Source of the DNA: Ophiosphaerella korrae
Lineage: Eukaryota > Ascomycota > Dothideomycetes > Pleosporales > Phaeosphaeriaceae
Reading direction: 5' to 3'
Assembly (NCBI GenBank): GCA_028456385.1
Contig: JALNQF010000030.1
Location: 1-64,000 of the forward strand
DNA length: 64,000 nt
Each line of letters opens with the position of its first letter. Position 1 is the first letter of the stretch. The notes beneath the pieces are model-generated. The model had not been told where the DNA came from and searched no databases. It saw only the letters and a list, made by a program, of their open reading frames with translations. Below are positions 10,689-21,094 of this stretch, piece by piece. The position numbers and the translations under genes are program-made.

Positions 10689-12466
10689 ATGGCGACTTCT
10701 GTTCGTTTTGCTTCTTCCCTGCGAAGAAGCGCACTGTCTTCTCGTGCCTCTCCGCGGTTTCAATGCCTGAAAACTCCATCTCAGGCACGATGGAATAGCA
10801 ACACCCCCAAACCTACATCAGCGACTTCGGAGCCACATCAGCCAGATGCTGAGGGTGGAGTCAAGGGCAAGGCAGCGCCCACCAAAACCATCAAATTCAC
10901 TTCCGAATCGTATGTTGCCCTAACCTGATCTGCTACCAAAAAAACTAATGCCAAGCAGCTACCCGCAACTTCAAAGGGACAACAAGTTTGCAAAAATCAC
11001 AGAGGAGCATGTTAAATTCTTTCAAGGCATCTTAGGCTCTGATTCTTCTGTAATAGACGGGGTTTCAAAAGATGCATCTGAAGATATTGAGGCTTACAAC
11101 AGCGATTGGATGCGCAAGTTCCGCGGCCACACCAAACTCGTACTGAAACCCAGCTCGACAGAACAAGTTAGCAAGATCCTGAAATACTGCAATGACAATA
11201 TGCTTGCGGTTGTGCCACAGGGCGGTAATACCGGCCTCGTTGGTGGTTCCGTGCCTGTCTTTGACGAGATTGTCATCAACTTACAAAAGATGAACCAAAT
11301 TCACTCCTTTGACGAAGTGTCCGGTATCTTAGTCGCGGACGCTGGTGTCATTCTTGAGAATGCTGACAGCTATCTTGCTGAAAGGAACCATATATTCCCA
11401 CTTGATCTTGGCGCAAAAGGCTCTTGCCAGATTGGCGGCAATGTGTCGACGAATGCTGGAGGCTTGCGGCTGCTTCGTTATGGAAGCTTCCATGGTAATG
11501 TGCTAGGAATCGAGGCTGTGCTCCCAGACGGAACTGTTTTGGACGACTTGTCCAAGCTTCGAAAGAATAACACCGGATACGATTTAAAGCAGCTATTCAT
11601 TGGCGGCGAGGGCACAATCGGCATCATCACCAAAATTTCTATTATATGTCCACGGAGATCACCTGCAATCAACGTCGCATACTTTGGTCTAGAAAGTTAC
11701 GAACGTGTACAAGAGGCGTTCCGTGAAGCAAAAGGCCAACTCTCTGAAATCCTGTCAGCCTTCGAGCTCATGGATGGCCGAACACAAAAGTTAGTCAATA
11801 GGGTGACTGGTAAGACATTACCGTTGGAGGGTGATCACCCCTTTTATTGCTTGATCGAAACCAGCGGCTCCAACCCGGAACATGATGGGGAAAAGCTGGA
11901 GAAATTTCTAGAACACGTCCTTGAAACCAATGTCGTGCAAGACGGTATCCTTGCGCAAGATCAAACACAAATACAAGAACTGTGGTCTTGGAGAGAAGGT
12001 ATCACCGAGTGCCTCGGCCATGATGGTGGTGTCTACAAGTACGATCTTTCAATACCCATCAGCGAGCTCTACGACCTCGTCAACGAAACCCGCGATCGCC
12101 TCACAGATGCCGGCCTCGTCGGCACCGACGACTCACACCCAGTAGTTGATGTCGTTGGATATGGCCACATGGGTGACAGCAACCTCCATCTCAACATCCC
12201 AGTGAGACGGTTCGACAAGACTGTCGAGAAGGCGCTCGAGCCTTGGGTCTACGAATGGGTTCAGAAGAGGAACGGAAGCATTAGCGCTGAGCACGGTCTT
12301 GGGGTGACGAAGAAGCCTTATGTTGGGTATAGCAAGAGCGAGACGATGATCAAGTTGATGAAGCAGATTAAGGGGCTGTATGATCCGGTATGTATTGTTT
12401 CGTGTTTGCTGTACATTGCTGATGTGGATGCAGAATGGTATTATGAATCCGTACAAGTATATATAG
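10689..12466 (+). CDS. D-2-hydroxyglutarate dehydrogenase, mitochondrial FAD enzyme
   Basis: Three exons: 10689-10909, 10959-12387 and 12434-12466, giving 560 aa. Residues 1-~45 are a classic presequence (MATSVRFASSLRRSALSSRA), so the site is probably the mitochondrial matrix. The FAD-binding PCMH domain (~130-310) shows VPQGGNTGLVGGSVPVFDEI. The C-terminal FAD-oxidase cap has VVDVVGYGHMGDSNLHLNI, with its metal/substrate histidines, and SAEHGLGVTKK. These are diagnostic of the D2HGDH/Dld2-Dld3 group, which oxidises D-2-hydroxyglutarate (and D-lactate to a varying degree) and passes electrons to acceptors such as cytochrome c or pyruvate. The last exon encodes NGIMNPYKYI, the conserved C terminus, and confirms the 46-base final intron. 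Distinguishing D2HG from D-lactate as main substrate needs assay. Confidence 0.94.
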
Positions 12467-13621
12467 AGAAATGTAACGTTATGTTAAATGTTCATCACAT
12501 CGATAGGACTACTTGTACACGCCCTCCCACTTCGAACCTCTTATCAATAGACCTAAGTTAAAACATAACTTATATTTCGGTTAGCAAATGCCCTAACAAC
12601 TCGAAGCTCATGATTGTGGGAAGGGGGATTTACATACAGCGGTTCTAGAAAACTTGTCATCTCGCCGTGGCTAGGCTGCAGAACCTAATGTAGGATCCTC
12701 ACTTTGGCTGACGGACCATCCAACCCAGGAGTGCAGTTTCTAGCGCATTATTTGAGTCGCTTCTGGGGTTAATATTGCGCGGTAAGCAAAACTAGCCTTC
12801 TCAAAGCAAATTGACTGCTCCTTCCAGCCAAGCATGTGGAATGCGAAGTTATATTGATACCTACGCAAGACCTTAGGGATTTATCTAAGTATTTCCACTA
12901 CAATACGGAGTAGCGAATGTTATCATAGAATAACTAAGCAAATTGTGTAATACATGGGGTATCCGACCCAGCCAAGCATACGTTCTGTCATTCTCTACAG
13001 ATATCATAGAGGTCATCTTATCATATATTATAAACATTCTTCCTCCGTGCAATTAATAAAGATCACTCGATACGGAAATGGCGTGGCAATGCGTTAGTAT
13101 TACCCTGTCACTGTTGTAGCCCAGTTCGAAGAAACACGACTGGCAGACCTTCTAAGTGTCACTGCAACACAACACACACTAGACAGACAGGAACATGCAG
13201 CCCATGTTGTAGTGCCTGTCAAACTACACAGAAAAGTCACCAAATTTAGCAACTGCACAAATACGGATGGTTGAATCTTAGTATAGTGTTGCCATGGCTA
13301 GAGTTCAGATATCGCATATTACTTGGCGTCATTCACGTATTGTGTCATTGCTTGACCCAAGTCGTGGAAAAGTGATATTCGTCGCCTAGGAGCACTCTAG
13401 TTAGTCTTAAAGCCTTCTTGTGCTCCCGACGGAGATAGCCCCCGAAGAAAGGGAGTGGGAGCGGCCGTCTCGATCAAGACGAGCGATCCCGGCCGATCAG
13501 TTGCCCCACCTGCAGTTGCTCTCCGCAACTTTTTGGTCCATTCCACATCACTAATTCCTACCTACAATGACTTTGCGCCCTCCACCACCATCCTCCCTTA
13601 TACCTTTTCCTACATTTCGCG
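12467..13621. other. Gene-free intergenic, 1.15 kb
   Basis: A/T-rich stretch between the dehydrogenase stop and the MTHFR start. I see no credible coding exon, tRNA or repeat. The distal part, with a pyrimidine-rich tract just before 13622, is the likely MTHFR promoter. Confidence 0.55.
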
Positions 13622-15652
13622 ATGGAGAATATACGGATAACGGATAAGATCAATGCACTGCCTGATGGTGCCAACTACTTCTCGCTCGAGTTCTTTCCGC
13701 CCAAGACGTCCATGGTTTGTTTGCCCCACCATGCCCGCGAGCAGTTGTTGATGGCGAGATAGGGCTTTGCGAACCTCACCACCCGACTAGAGCGCATGTC
13801 GCGGGCTCTACGCCCGCTTTTTGTTACTGTTACGTGGGGCGCTGGCGGTTCGACTGCGACCAAGTCCCTCGAATTGGCAGAAATATGCCAGCGCCAATTG
13901 GGGCTTACAACATGTCTGCACTTGACATGCACAAATATGAACCGTGCCCTCATCGACGATGCGCTGGAACAGGCAAAAGTGCTGGGAATACGCAATATCC
14001 TTGCTTTGCGCGGCGATGCGCCACGCAGTGAGGAGTATAGGGAGGAGGGGCAGTCGCCCGAAGAGGATTCCAATAAGGACTTTACCTGGGCCATTGATTT
14101 AGTCAAGTACATCCGGAAACAGTATGGGGACTACTTTTGCATTGGCGTTGCTGCTTATCCTGAAGGCCATTCAGATGAGAGCCACCCAGAGCATCAGGAC
14201 CCGAACTTCGACCTTCCGTTCCTGGTGGAGAAAACAAAGGCCGGCGCAGATTTCATAATGACGCAGCTCTTCTTCGATGTGGAGGCGTACGACAAGTTTG
14301 AGAGGATGTTGCGCGAGCACGAGAGCGGTGTGTTCAAAACCATACCAATTATCCCAGGCTTGATGCCCATACAGTCGTACAAGATTCTACTACGAACAAC
14401 AAAATTATCTCACGCTAGGCTACCGTCAGATATCCTAGCCCGGATAGAAGCGGTCAAGAGCGATGATGAGCTAGTGAAGCAAGTGGGAGTCAAGATCTTG
14501 GATGAATTGGTAGAGCATATCAAAGCGCGGCCAGATGTGGGAAGGAGAGGCTTTCACTTCTACACACTCAATCTCGAAAAAGCAGTATCCCATATCGTCG
14601 AAGATACTAGTTTGATACCACTAGAGAGCATGGACGATGATGACGAAGCTATCATTGTTGAAACCACTCCTGCCATCAATCTTGTGCCGCCGCCGAATGG
14701 AGCAATAACTCACGAACGTCGTCGCCTCTCCTCAATTAATTCTGGTCCGCGTAACAGAGTGATAATATCACATCCATCCGCCACAAAATCCAGCAATCAC
14801 TCATACGAAGCCTTAGAAGAAGAAGCTGGTATCCCCCGTGGACCCATCAACACACGTGCAAACACCCTCGCCATATCCGAAGGCGAAGGCTCTCTCGGCC
14901 GCGAAGCAACCTGGGACGACTTCCCCAACGGCCGCTGGGGAGATGCACGCTCCCCCGCCTTCGGCGAGATAGATGGGTACGGCCCAACCCTCCACGTCTC
15001 CACCCCCCAAGCCCTCAAGCTCTGGGGCCACCCCACCACCCCCTCCGACATATCCACCCTCTTCCAACACCACATACAAGGCACCCTCTCCGCCCTCCCC
15101 TGGTCCGAACAAGGCCTCTCCGCCGAAACCTCGACCATCACCCCGCACCTCCTTGCCCTCAACGCCAAAGGCTGGTGGACCGTCGCCTCCCAGCCCGCCG
15201 TCAATGGCCTCAAATCCACCCATCCAGTTTTTGGTTGGGGGCCCAAAAACGGCTTCGTCTTCCAAAAGCCGTTTGTTGAGTTCTTCGTTCCCGCCGCTCA
15301 GTTCGCTGCCCTCAAGCCCCGTCTCGACGCCCACAAGCACGTTACCTACTTCGCGGGCAACGCCGCGGGCGACTTTGAAGCGAGCAATGAGCATAGCGTC
15401 AATCCTGTAACGTGGGGCACGTTTTCCGGCAAGGAAATTGTTACCCCGACGATTATTGAGGCCGTCAGTTTTCGCAGTTGGCTTGAGGAGGCGTTTAGTA
15501 TTTGGCGAGAGTGGCAGCGTGTGTACCCTGTGAAGAGCGAGAGTGCGAGGTTGTTGGGGGAGCTGAAGAAGGATATTTGGCTTTGTAATGTTATTTGGGG
15601 GGATTATGTTGAGGGGGATGGGTTGTGGGAGTTTTTGGGGGAGGGGGTGTGA
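13622..15652 (+). CDS. MET12: Methylenetetrahydrofolate reductase, MET12 type
   Basis: Two exons, 13622-13714 and 13763-15652, separated by a 48-base intron (GTTTGT...ATAG), giving 660 aa. The N-terminal TIM-barrel (~1-300) has FSLEFFPPKTSM, LFVTVTWGAGGSTATKS, LHLTCTNMNRALIDDAL, NILALRGDAP and YFCIGVAAYPEGH, the flavin/folate site of MTHFR. It ends with RGFHFYTLNLEKAV. The C-terminal ~300 residues form the eukaryotic regulatory (AdoMet-sensing) domain, separated by a low-complexity linker (~340-395). It reduces 5,10-methylene-THF to 5-methyl-THF for methionine synthesis in the cytosol. The wording of the motifs is closer to yeast Met12 than Met13, from memory of the families, so a second isoform is expected elsewhere in the genome. 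Confidence 0.93.
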
Positions 15653-16324
15653 TGGGTTGGGTTGAGTTGAGTTGAGTTGAGTTGAGTTGAGGTCGGAAGT
15701 TGTGATGTGTTGGAATAGGTGATGAGCTAGATGAATGGAATTTTATAGGATAATCTATGCATTGTTGTGTTGTTGTAGTTCAGTTCGTGTGTAGTGTGTA
15801 TGGTATGACTTGAATTTTCGTAAGCATGGTAGGCATGGTAGACATACCCGATGGTAGTGATTGGTAAACACCGCACGGTCGAATAACCTGCTTCTGTTTT
15901 TAATATTAAAGTCTGCCCAGAGCTGCTTAGAACCGGCCACGATTGTTGTTCTTGACTCACAGAAGGCTGAATAACGAAAGCTGGGGGCCAAAAATACGTC
16001 CATTCACGGGTATGGTCGTTCAAGAGCTTGACGCATATCAAGTTTTGTTTCCATCGATTGCTTGATATTATAGTTTGCTTCCTCCATTGTTTCTCCTCAG
16101 ACTGTAAATTATCTTTGGAGGCGTTCACTCTAAGACTCGCTCGTCTGTTCATATCTAGGGTGTTCAGAAGGCCAGAAGGCCTCCCAGATGATTGGACCAC
16201 GAAGCAGGCAATATGCATGGCGCAGCGCGGCACCACTTCAACGTCAGCCCCAGTTGCGGCCTTGTATTGCCTCCACCGTCATTACACCTGAGAAGCGACA
16301 TGTTGTTCCAGTTACGCAACCGCG
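15653..16324. other. Intergenic between MTHFR and kinase gene
   Basis: About 670 bases. It begins with the GTTGA microsatellite; the rest is A/T-rich and contains no recognisable gene. Confidence 0.5.
15661..15690 (+). repeat. Pentanucleotide microsatellite (GTTGA)6
   Basis: Six perfect tandem GTTGA units lie eight bases after the MTHFR stop codon, in the presumed 3' UTR. Confidence 0.95.
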
Positions 16325-18628
16325 ATGAACAACCACCAGAACGAAGCTGTAAATGTACAGCGTCGCGTCACCGGCAACCCATGGAGTGCCTTTGAACCAC
16401 ATTGGTCCGTCGAGGGTTACAGAGATCCTCCAACGGATAACCTCACCTTACAAGATGCATTGGCGGCCTGGAAGCGGATGTTCGGCAAGTCTCAGGTTAC
16501 TCTTAGCACCAAAGATCCTGTACCCCTCCAACAAGGCGCCTTTCTAGGAAGCGGCGGCCTTGGAGCCGTCTACGAAACCAAAATCGGTGGTATCGCAGTA
16601 GCCTGGAAACGAACGTACAGTCGACGTCTCACCGAATGGCACCAAAACGAGGTCAAAATCCTGGGTCAAATGACTGAACAACGGCACCAGCATATCGTCA
16701 ACTTAATTGGTTCTTACACTCATCGCCAAAGAAATGGATACGAACTCGCGATCTTGACATGGCCTGTCGCTAGGTGTGACCTCTCTGTTGTACTTCGCGA
16801 AATTGATCTGATTGATGAATGGAGGAGACGCGATGAGCCACTTGATGAACACGACTGGTCGACTACGCCTACAGAAGAGGAAAAGGCCGCGTACGACAAT
16901 CTGCTCAAGCTTGAACAGCTGGACCGAGAACGGTCACGAACATTCACATGGCATCTTCGAGAAAAAGTGCGAAATGCAACATTAGAACGCCTAACCCAGT
17001 CAATTGGGTGCATTGCTGAGGCAGTAGCGTATCTCCATAAAAATAGCATCCGTCACAAGGACATCAAGCCCTCGCAGATATTGTTATCAACTGACGGACT
17101 CTGGTTGACTGACTTTGGATTTTCCAAGGACATTTCACTGCTAACAAGCAGTGAGACAAGCGGTGGCGACAAGATAACGCCCAGGTACCACGCTCCAGAG
17201 AGGGCCCAAATGGGCAAATGTGGACGACCGGAGGATGTTTTCGCTTTGGGCTGCACATATCTCGAAATGGGCTACAGGATATATGGCGAGAACCCTGAGG
17301 AATATTTGAACCCAAATGGTGTTCCACGGTGGTCATTTCACGAGAACCTTGATTGGGTCGATGCATGGCTATTGCCTTTCAAGAGAGGTGCTGGCGATTC
17401 GCGTTTGCTCGGACATCTGATAGAACGGATGATCAAAAGAAATCCTCAGGATCGGCCATCGATTGATGACATCTTGTCGTACCTATCAGTACAGCCCTTT
17501 GGTTTTGATAGCGACTGTGTCTTTTTCGGGCCCTGCTGTGAAAAAGGCATCCATCGATCGCGCCCAACTGCAGCTACTTATGACGGCGAAAGCGTTACAA
17601 TGCATAGAGAGCGTGAACAAAGCGAATTTGGAGAACTTGGAAGCGAAGAATCTGAGGGCCCAGATTGGAGCAAGTTCTTCCCTGAGCCGGAGAAGAGCTC
17701 GTTCATTATTCAGGAGTTTCTCAAGGTGGTCAGTCCGTCACAGGCAGCAAGGGCAAATATTAAAACAATTGTTCCAGATGATGTGGAAAATGGACAGAAT
17801 GAGGGTGGTGAGGGGAAAGAAGACAAGGGACAACAAAAAGAGGAAGAAGAAGAAGAAGAAGAAGAAGAAGAAGAAGAAGACGACGACGACGACGAAGTAG
17901 GCGACGACGATTTCGATCCAGAGTGGTACGATGCGGACGGTGAATATGACAATAGCCCGGGTTCTTTCATGTTGCAACGGTATCTCACCTTGGGCGTTTC
18001 ATCGCCTACCTCAAGACGACCTATGCGTCACAGAGCTATCGATGAGGGCCGTTCTATAGGCAAGACTGTTTCAGATGCATCTGATGAACGGACAGACACA
18101 GATAAACTGCTTCCCCCTAGAATGCCTCCGTCTAAGGTTCAACAAATGACTTTGCACCGGGAAGGTAGAAGGACCAGGCTTCGAAGTCCTCCACCCCCGG
18201 GAGCACATAGGGATGGAGAAAGTAGTGCAGGCAAATCAGAGCACCACCAGAAAGACACAAATGATGGCGATGATGACTCAAACACCAAAATATCGAGTGA
18301 ATTCACAAGGAGATCACATACAGAGCGCCGGTCCGATCCGAGAGTTGGGCACATGTTTCCAATGCACCAGCGGACGCTCTTGGAGAGTCAGCATGACCCT
18401 TCGCCGCAAAAAGAGACCATAGCTTTAAATCCAGCTAACCCACAGGCGACACAACACACTCTTCTTGCTCGTCAGCGACATCTTACCGCAGTATACCCAG
18501 GCATGCCGCTTGGGTTGCATCCAAACATGCCGCCTGGACAATATCCAATTCCACAAAACCCGTTCGTTCGCAGCTTTTCTCGCACCGCGGTCTATACGGA
18601 GTCGCGGTTCCCCAGACCAACTTTATAG
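16325..18628 (+). CDS. Divergent serine/threonine protein kinase with acidic and disordered tail
   Basis: A single open frame of 767 aa. The kinase domain (~75-400) has a glycine loop GSGGLGAVYE, lysine in VAWKRTY, the catalytic loop IRHKDIKPSQILLS (HKD in place of HRD), DFG in LTDFGFSKD, and an APE-like YHAPERAQMG. Core residues for catalysis are present. A long insert (~170-225) separates the hinge from the catalytic loop. After ~410 the protein is disordered, with a run of 12-13 acidic Glu/Asp codons encoded at 17841-17896. This kinase type is typical of expanded fungal families; substrate unknown. The stop (TAG, 18626) lies two bases before a strong intron donor, and a further coding-like block follows in another frame (18678-19004), so the annotated C terminus may be wrong or the gene damaged. 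Confidence 0.82.
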   Translation: MNNHQNEAVNVQRRVTGNPWSAFEPHWSVEGYRDPPTDNLTLQDALAAWKRMFGKSQVTLSTKDPVPLQQGAFLGSGGLGAVYETKIGGIAVAWKRTYSRRLTEWHQNEVKILGQMTEQRHQHIVNLIGSYTHRQRNGYELAILTWPVARCDLSVVLREIDLIDEWRRRDEPLDEHDWSTTPTEEEKAAYDNLLKLEQLDRERSRTFTWHLREKVRNATLERLTQSIGCIAEAVAYLHKNSIRHKDIKPSQILLSTDGLWLTDFGFSKDISLLTSSETSGGDKITPRYHAPERAQMGKCGRPEDVFALGCTYLEMGYRIYGENPEEYLNPNGVPRWSFHENLDWVDAWLLPFKRGAGDSRLLGHLIERMIKRNPQDRPSIDDILSYLSVQPFGFDSDCVFFGPCCEKGIHRSRPTAATYDGESVTMHREREQSEFGELGSEESEGPDWSKFFPEPEKSSFIIQEFLKVVSPSQAARANIKTIVPDDVENGQNEGGEGKEDKGQQKEEEEEEEEEEEEEDDDDDEVGDDDFDPEWYDADGEYDNSPGSFMLQRYLTLGVSSPTSRRPMRHRAIDEGRSIGKTVSDASDERTDTDKLLPPRMPPSKVQQMTLHREGRRTRLRSPPPPGAHRDGESSAGKSEHHQKDTNDGDDDSNTKISSEFTRRSHTERRSDPRVGHMFPMHQRTLLESQHDPSPQKETIALNPANPQATQHTLLARQRHLTAVYPGMPLGLHPNMPPGQYPIPQNPFVRSFSRTAVYTESRFPRPTL
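17841..17896 (+). repeat. GAA/GAC codon microsatellite inside the kinase
   Basis: A trinucleotide run of GAA/GAG then GAC encodes an uninterrupted acidic stretch in the kinase tail. It is a likely site of length variation between strains. Confidence 0.9.
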
Positions 18629-18677
18629 TGTAAGTGCACCTTAAAGTACTAAGTATCGAGCTTATTCTATTTGCAGC

Positions 18678-19004
18678 GGGCAAATTCATACTCATCCCTC
18701 GGTCGTCGGTCGTGAAACAACATATCGGCTCCACAAACAGGAATCTACGGGTTCGCAGAGCAGAGCACAACAGTTACATGAGGACACAAATAAGGGTACG
18801 GATAGGCTAACTACTAGCCCTATAGCTCCAGCATCTAGTACAGCCACACCAATCAGACTGACACCAGAAGAACGTAAAGTTCGTGATCGTGAACTCATCG
18901 ACGCAAGACGAGCTCTGGCTAGTCAAAGTCAATATCTCCCTTTAGATGAAAGTAGATCTGAGCGCAATGCTCTTCAAGTAATACACGGCCATGAGCAAGG
19001 ATGA
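18678..19004 (+). pseudogene. Orphan coding block downstream of the kinase, likely lost C-terminal exon
   Basis: A stop-free frame of 108 codons without its own ATG, ending at TGA 19002-19004. It follows a textbook intron (donor GTAAGT at 18630, branch TACTAAG, acceptor TTTGCAG ending 18676). The encoded residues look like real protein, e.g. TPIRLTPEERKVRDRELI followed by DARRALASQSQYLPLDES. Splicing that intron onto the kinase frame passes a TAG just before the donor and would be in the wrong frame. The block could be the ancestral C terminus cut off by a frameshift, an alternatively spliced exon, or the end of another transcript. Its conservation-like composition is the only evidence of coding. 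Confidence 0.45.
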
Positions 19005-19568
19005 GGCTAGGCTATCAACAGCCGTGCGTTCGGACGCGTGCTTTCAAAGTCTCATCAGTTTACTATGTGTTCAAGAAGAACGAGTGAAAGTAAACATCTG
19101 TTCCTCAGTGCCAAACTTGTTGGCACACCGAGCAGAATCGCAGACTAGAATAGGGAGATACGCTTTGGTTCTGGCCTACCTAAACCTGTCATGGCTTATA
19201 GACTACTATACAAGGAGTCCTTGTCAAAGCGAAACGTAATAAACCTGTTTGTTTTGCACTGCTCGTCAGCTAAAATTGAGTGAACGAACATAAGAAGGAT
19301 GGGCGGAAGCTCATGTCGGTCGGGGGGCGGTGCATGTCGGTCGTAATGTCAATCTGAGACTGTCCAAAGACCATTGTGTCAGCTCCAGACATCAAGTCAA
19401 TCGAGGGTGCAAGAACGCTTACTTCTCTGGCTACAAGGCCCTTTCCTCCACATCCAACTTCTCGAAGCTGTAAGTGCTTCCAGCAAATCCTGTTCTATGA
19501 GCCCCTCGAAAAGCTGCCACCGAGACGTATTGAAACTGCTGGCGTTGATTTGTTGCTCTCGTATATGC
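19005..19568. other. Intergenic 3' of kinase block and FAL1
   Basis: About 560 bases between two 3' ends (convergent arrangement). No gene, RNA or repeat could be supported here. Confidence 0.5.
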
Positions 19569-20864
19569 TTAGGCGAGAAGGTCGGCAACGTTCATAGGCA
19601 TCTCATCAATCTGAGTAGAGTAGTAAACTAAATAGTGTAAGCTTTGCAACGGTGCTGAAGAAGAATTCACTTACGCTCAATGTCACGAAGAATACGAACA
19701 TCCTCCTGTGTCACGAAGTTGATAGCCACACCCTTGCGTCCGAATCGACCGCTTCGGCCAATCCTGTGAATGTAGTTCTCACGATTCGATGGTAAATCGT
19801 AGTTGATTACAAGCGATACCTGCTGTACGTCGATACCACGTGCCCAGACATCGGTTGAGATAAGCACACGGGAGTTGGCCTGACGGAAATCTTGCATAAT
19901 ACTATCGCGTTCCCTCTGTGGCATGTCGCCGTGCATCGACGACACTGTGAAGTTTGCTTCGCGCATCTTATCTGTCAACCAATCAACTTTACGGCGAGTG
20001 TTGCAGAAAATAACCGCTTGTGTGATGGTGAGCGTATCATAGAGATCGCATAGAGTGTCGAACTTCCACTCCTCTTTCTCAATAGCAATGAAATATTGTT
20101 TGAGGCCTTCGAGCGTCAATTCGTCACGCTTGACCAGGATGCGCACAGGATCTGTCATGAATTTAGTCGTCATCTCCAAGACGTCGTAAGGAAGAGTAGC
20201 AGAAACGACAACGACTTGTGTCGCAGGGGGTAGGTAGCGATACACGTCGTAGATCTGCTCGCGGAATCCCCGATTAAGAAGTTCGTCGGCCTCGTCCAGA
20301 ACCAGCATCTTGATGTTGCGCGTGCGGAGATTGCGGCGGCGAATCATATCCGCAACACGTCCTGGTGTTCCAGATACCACGTGCTGGCCGTAATCGAGCT
20401 TTCGGATATCTTCGCCTACATTGGTGCCTCCGATGCAGGCATGGCACTGGACGTTCATATAATCGCCAAGACCCATGATGACCGACTGGATCTGGGTAGC
20501 CAGTTCTCGGGTAGGCGAAAGAACAAGAGCTAAGTATTATTAGCCGTGTTTTGACTGCGGTAAATAGCGTTGTCGTACCTTGTGTCTCGCGCACTGCAGT
20601 ATCGATAACCTGGAGGATGGAGATGGAGAAGGTCGCCGTCTTTCCCGTTCCGGACTGCGCCTGAGCAATGGTGTCACGACCCTTGCAGACCTGTACGATT
20701 GCACGCGACTGCACTGCAGAAGGCGATTCATAGCCATAGGCGTAGATTCCTCGCAACAGGTTCTCCTTCAAGTGCATAGCCTCGAAGGTTGGCGCCACTG
20801 TGACCTCCTTGGAGGTGCTGAACTCCATCTTGTCGTCCGCATTTCGATCTATCCCGTCCGCCAT
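19569..20864 (-). CDS. FAL1: eIF4A-III-type DEAD-box RNA helicase
   Basis: Three exons: 20864-20579, 20529-19675 and 19627-19569. Introns are 49 and 47 bases, giving 399 aa, the same length as yeast Fal1. All helicase motifs are visible: AQSGTGKT (I), PTRELA (Ia), GTPGRV (Ib), DEAD (II), SAT (III), and [11 protein letters not shown] (VI). The C terminus [19 protein letters not shown] is diagnostic of the eIF4A3/FAL1 branch. It hydrolyses ATP to clamp RNA. In most eukaryotes it is the core of the exon-junction complex, and in yeast Fal1 acts in 18S rRNA processing. The last exon was found from the splice acceptor ACTATTTAG, which restores the family's C terminus. It is divergent to the SF3a60 gene, another RNA-processing factor. 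Confidence 0.95.
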
Positions 20865-21094
20865 GTTTTGTTTCGGGTGATGATTGTTCTCCTGGGTCGA
20901 GGTCAGTATGGCGATGGTGATGGTGTTGAACAAGAAAGTTTGGAGCTCTCAGGCCAAGCTTTCGCCTCGGAGGAACTTCGGCAACGCTAATCACCTTAGC
21001 GCGAATCGTCAACTTATGTCACCGCGGGAACACTTTGATGCGACAACATCACCGCCCAAGGTTTGTACACTGATCTGTCCCACAGGTGGCTGCA
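20865..21094. promoter_or_regulatory. Bidirectional promoter, FAL1 / SF3a60
   Basis: The 230 bases between divergent start codons of two RNA-processing genes. There is no TATA box and base composition is mixed. Any shared control element has to lie here or inside the first exons. Confidence 0.65.

Noticed and set aside
14797..15410. Several long frames overlapping the MTHFR C-terminal domain
   Set aside because: They are GC-skew shadows of the real frame, which carries the conserved regulatory domain.
17710..17988. Minus-strand poly-Ser/poly-Phe frames opposite the kinase acidic run
   Set aside because: They result only from the GAA/GAC repeat read in reverse.
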